DNA from: CAZKXX01 sp964556705
GTDB lineage: Bacteria > Acidobacteriota > Terriglobia > UBA7540
Direction of reading: 5' to 3'
Length of the DNA stretch: 14,774 nucleotides
Assembly: GCA_964556705.1 (NCBI GenBank)
Contig: CAZKXX010000095.1
Location: 1-14,774, forward strand
A program made the position numbers and the translations under genes. The notes beneath the pieces are model-generated. The model worked only from the letters and a program-made list of their open reading frames with translations, searched no databases and had not been told where the DNA came from. This document shows positions 12,546-14,774 of the stretch, piece after piece (the first letter of the stretch is position 1; each line of letters starts with the position of its first letter).

Positions 12546-13709
12546 CTATTCCAACTGGCGCTCTTCGGATTCCAGCGTGCCGCGCTGGACTTCGCGACGT
12601 TTGCTTTCGAATGCCGCGACTTCCTTCTGCAGTTTCTGAAAGGTCTCGATCGCCCGCTGGCTCTCCTCAAGCCGGCCCAGACGGCGGTAGGCGGTGCTCA
12701 GAATGTAGTAGTACTGGGAAGCGTGCGGACGGCGTTCGATGGCCTTTTCCAGATTCTCCGCGACCTTTTCCCAGTCGCCGCGCGTGCGATAAACCTTGGC
12801 CCTCTGAAAATAGGCGAGGTCGGAACGCGGGTTAAGCTCCAGCGCCTTCGCAGCGAGCTCGAGCGCGCGTTCCGGCTGGCCGCGCCGCTCGTAGTAGCCG
12901 CTGAGGTTCACGTAAGGCGCCTCGAAGTTTCCCTTGCGCGCTTCGTTCAGACGCATGGCGTTCTGGTAGCTTTCCAGCGCCCGCTCCTCCTCGCCCAAAG
13001 CTTCCAGGGTGAAGCCGAGGGCGTTGTGAGCTTCCATATAAGTCGGGTCCAGGCGCAGCGCCTTCTCGAATTCCTTTCGCGCCCCGTGGAAGTCGTCCTG
13101 CACGGCGTGCACACGCCCGAGGTTGTAGTGGACCTCCGGAGAATCGGGTTTCAGGCGCAGGGCTTCCTCAAACTCCTTCTGGGCCAGGTCAAAGCGGCCG
13201 AGGAGGGTCAGCGCGCGTCCCAGCAGTTTGTGGGCTTCCGGGTTGCGCGTGTTGAGCGCGAGCGAAGCCGACAGCGACTTGATGGCGCCGCCAATCTGCC
13301 GGTCGCGCAAATACACGTATCCGAGCAGATAGTAGGCCCGCCAGGATTTCGGAAAGTCGCGGAGATACGACTGTAACGAAGCGACCAGGCCTTCGCCGCC
13401 ACCCTCCACGATTCTTTCTTCGAATTCCTTCAGACGATCAAAGTCATCGTGCTGCGCTTCCGGGTGCGCCGTCTGCTGGCGATGGAGGCAAAATGCAACG
13501 GGTCGGATTCTTACAGTTTGAAATGCGCGGCTCCCACGGCTGCGTTGATGACCATTCGGCCGCGCGGCAGCAAAAGCCTCCACGGAAGCGAAAAGGACGG
13601 GAAAGAGTAGAAAGAACGTAAGCGATTGCAGAGCCTGTTCAACACCGGCAAGAGAGCTGAAAATCCCGATGCGGGACGGTTGCGGCGAGAAGGTGCGACG
13701 AGCGGGCAT
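12546..13709 (-). CDS. Exported tetratricopeptide-repeat (TPR) protein
   Basis: 387 residues if the ATG at 13709 is used. The frame extends to an ATG at 13721 and a GTG at 13802, but none of the three has a Shine-Dalgarno and the extra residues look non-protein-like. I chose the ATG closest to the hydrophobic segment (LTFFLLFPVLFASVEAFAA, about residues 29-47). The last 270 residues are seven consecutive 34-residue TPR units, for example PEAHKLLGRALTLLGRFDLA, PEVHYNLGRVHAVQDDFHGA and DLAYFQRAKVYRTRGDWEKV, followed by a charged helix. TPR arrays are protein-binding scaffolds; the partner is unknown. Its convergent neighbour is the FG-GAP/ASPIC-UnbV gene, and TPR and ASPIC/UnbV proteins are often adjacent or fused in Acidobacteriota. 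A promoter at 13935-13963 would give a leader of about 220 bases. Confidence 0.85.
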   Translation of the reverse strand: MPARRTFSPQPSRIGIFSSLAGVEQALQSLTFFLLFPVLFASVEAFAAARPNGHQRSRGSRAFQTVRIRPVAFCLHRQQTAHPEAQHDDFDRLKEFEERIVEGGGEGLVASLQSYLRDFPKSWRAYYLLGYVYLRDRQIGGAIKSLSASLALNTRNPEAHKLLGRALTLLGRFDLAQKEFEEALRLKPDSPEVHYNLGRVHAVQDDFHGARKEFEKALRLDPTYMEAHNALGFTLEALGEEERALESYQNAMRLNEARKGNFEAPYVNLSGYYERRGQPERALELAAKALELNPRSDLAYFQRAKVYRTRGDWEKVAENLEKAIERRPHASQYYYILSTAYRRLGRLEESQRAIETFQKLQKEVAAFESKRREVQRGTLESEERQLE

Positions 13710-13912
13710 CGCGGAGGACATTCTAAGGGGCTCGCCGCAGGCTGTCAATTTCTCATCGCGCGGGAGAGAGGGAGCCCTCGCAGCCCCGCACGCGAGCCTC
13801 ACGAGCGTGGCTAATTATGCGCCTCTGCGAGCCGCCTGTGGATCTGCTTCGCCGTGAGGGGGGACGACCTCTGGCGCCTCATCGCGAGCGCTGGGAGGGG
13901 CCGGGGAAATCA

Positions 13913-13927
13913 GGGACAAAATGTCCC
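13913..13927. promoter_or_regulatory. Inverted repeat at the presumed TPR-gene transcription start
   Basis: GGGACA-AAA-TGTCCC is a perfect six-base inverted repeat. It begins within a base or two of the start point expected for the minus-strand promoter at 13935-13963, so it could be an operator or a hairpin at the 5' end of the RNA. Confidence 0.4.
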
Positions 13928-13934
13928 ACGGAAT

Positions 13935-13963
13935 AGTATAACTCCATTATGACATTATGTCAC
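13935..13963 (-). promoter_or_regulatory. Sigma-70-like promoter reading towards the TPR gene
   Basis: On the minus strand GTGACA (5/6), a 17-bp spacer, then TATACT (5/6). Transcription would start near 13928. The surrounding DNA is clearly AT-richer than the genes. Confidence 0.5.
13950..13962. promoter_or_regulatory. Perfect 13-bp palindrome, candidate operator
   Basis: TGACAT-T-ATGTCA overlaps the -35 and spacer of the minus-strand promoter and lies about 20 bp upstream of the -35 of the plus-strand promoter. A dimeric regulator bound here could affect both genes. It does not match the CRP or FNR consensus. Confidence 0.45.
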
Positions 13964-13981
13964 AGAAGATGTTATTTTCTC

Positions 13982-14011
13982 TTGACACGCCACGCACTGC
14001 AAGCGTATACA
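13982..14011 (+). promoter_or_regulatory. Sigma-70-like promoter of the carboxypeptidase-regulatory-like receptor gene
   Basis: TTGACA (6/6), an 18-bp spacer, then TATACA (4/6). Transcription would start near 14018, leaving a leader of about 200 bases before the ATG at 14225. Confidence 0.55.
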
Positions 14012-14018
14012 GGCAACA

Positions 14019-14032
14019 TGTAAGCGCTTTAG
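14019..14032. promoter_or_regulatory. Candidate LacI-family-type operator at the transcription start
   Basis: TGTAAGCGCTTTAG contains the perfect palindrome AAGCGCTT with the central CG typical of LacI/CcpA-type operators (TGTAANCGNT pattern). It lies directly on the predicted start of transcription, where a repressor would block initiation. The outer positions are asymmetric. Confidence 0.4.
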
Positions 14033-14224
14033 TTGAATTTTTGACTTGCGCTACTCATTCTCGGCCGGGAAGAACTAATGCCAATCGGATATTCCATTCG
14101 TTCGCGTGAATTAGGGGATTTCTCCAACTTCCGGACGGGACGACCGCGGCCGAGAGAGTAACTCAAGCTCTGGTCTTGCGTTGGATTGGGTTGCAGTCTC
14201 GAAGCAGTGGAAGGGAGGTTTGAC

Positions 14225-14774
14225 ATGCGGTACGCAAGATGTGTTCTTGTCACCGCGCTCCTGAACCTGTGCTTTGCCGGCATGCTGTTCGCACAACGCG
14301 CGGACCGGGCCATCATCACCGGCATTGTCACAGACCCCACAGGGGCCGCGGTCCCGGCGGCTGCGGTAACGATTATCAACGAAGCCACCGGAGTTACCAC
14401 ACCCGTCGTCACGACGGCGACGGGAAACTACAGCACGCCTCCCCTGGTCCTTGGCACGTACACGGTGCGCGTCGAAAAGGACGGTTTCCGGACGTTTGTG
14501 CGCCCCGGAATCATGCTGATGGGCGGTGAGACCTTCCGCGTGGACGCCGCCTTGGAAGTCGGCGCGGTGGTGGAAATCGTCGAGGTGCGAGCCGCCAGCG
14601 AGATGATCAGCGTCTCGTCGGCGGAAGTGACCCACACCGTGGACGCGAAATACTACGAAGATCTTCCGGTGGTCATGGGGGCGGACATTCGCCTGGCCGA
14701 ATCGCTGCTGCACCTTCAGCCCGGCTACGTTCCCATGCAACCCAACGGCGACGCCATGTTCCGCGGCAGCCAGT
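14225..14774 (+). CDS. Carboxypeptidase-regulatory-like / TonB-receptor (Oar-type) outer-membrane protein, N-terminal part
   Basis: 183 residues are visible before the right edge; the family is usually around 1000 residues, so most of the gene lies outside. The ATG at 14225 has GGGAGG six bases upstream. Residues 1-24 are a signal peptide ending LFA-QRA. Residues about 28-110 are a carboxypeptidase regulatory-like beta-sandwich: ITGIVTDPTGAAVPAAAVTI, ATGNYSTPPLVLGTYTVRV, and KDGFRTFVRPGIML. Next comes the plug-approaching segment EIVEVRAASEMISVSSAEVT, whose spacing after the sandwich is standard for acidobacterial Oar-like receptors. These proteins are thought to import or bind large substrates such as oligosaccharides through the outer membrane. 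The upstream region has a promoter and a LacI-type palindrome, which would fit sugar-responsive control. Confidence 0.87.
   Translation, partial: MRYARCVLVTALLNLCFAGMLFAQRADRAIITGIVTDPTGAAVPAAAVTIINEATGVTTPVVTTATGNYSTPPLVLGTYTVRVEKDGFRTFVRPGIMLMGGETFRVDAALEVGAVVEIVEVRAASEMISVSSAEVTHTVDAKYYEDLPVVMGADIRLAESLLHLQPGYVPMQPNGDAMFRGSQ

Noticed and set aside
13950..13962. The 13-bp palindrome as a CRP or FNR site
   Set aside because: Spacing and half-sites (TGACAT/ATGTCA, one-base centre) do not fit TGTGA-N6-TCACA or TTGAT-N4-ATCAA.

Overview
The window looks like a chromosomal segment from a GC-rich Acidobacteriota bacterium (Solibacter/Bryobacter-like or an uncultured soil relative). This rests on gene content rather than a marker gene: a secreted seven-motif FG-GAP protein with a C-terminal ASPIC/UnbV domain, a TPR partner, the N-terminus of a carboxypeptidase-regulatory-like (Oar/TonB-receptor type) outer-membrane protein, a SpoIVB-type S55 peptidase protein, an ECF sigma/anti-sigma pair, and several secreted proteins of families common in that phylum. 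Nearly every gene encodes an exported or envelope protein. No rRNA, tRNA, CRISPR array or intact transposase was seen.

Layout. (1) Minus strand, 5700 down to 1: an S55 peptidase-like protein, a secreted beta-propeller protein, an ECF sigma factor (TTG start) and an overlapping zinc-finger anti-sigma factor cut by the left edge. All four point the same way and could form one or two operons. (2) Plus strand, 6095-9328: a two-gene operon of a 786-residue secreted protein (four internal repeats plus a Cys-rich Big2-containing tail) and a 278-residue exported STN-like protein. (3) 9342-9772: a gene remnant built from two sources. One part resembles a haem-protein N-terminus and the other is a 126-bp, about 90% identical copy of part of the 786-residue gene. 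It abuts the stop codon of a small minus-strand secreted protein (9773-10204). (4) 10205-10682: a non-coding stretch with a good sigma-70-like promoter for the FG-GAP/ASPIC-UnbV gene (10683-12476). (5) A convergent TPR gene on the minus strand (12546-13709), then an AT-rich divergent control region (about 13909-14035) with two opposed promoters and three palindromes, then the carboxypeptidase-regulatory-like receptor gene, cut by the right edge.

How the parts may fit together (inference): the sigma/anti-sigma pair probably senses an envelope signal. The S55 and propeller proteins act outside the cytoplasmic membrane. The 786/278 pair is a candidate surface-export or display pair, because STN-like domains usually belong to secretins or TonB receptors. 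The TPR and receptor genes share one compact bidirectional regulatory region. The observations most worth a second look are the permuted order of catalytic motifs in the S55 protein, the bipartite 786-residue protein with its STN partner, the mosaic remnant, and the palindrome-rich divergent promoter.
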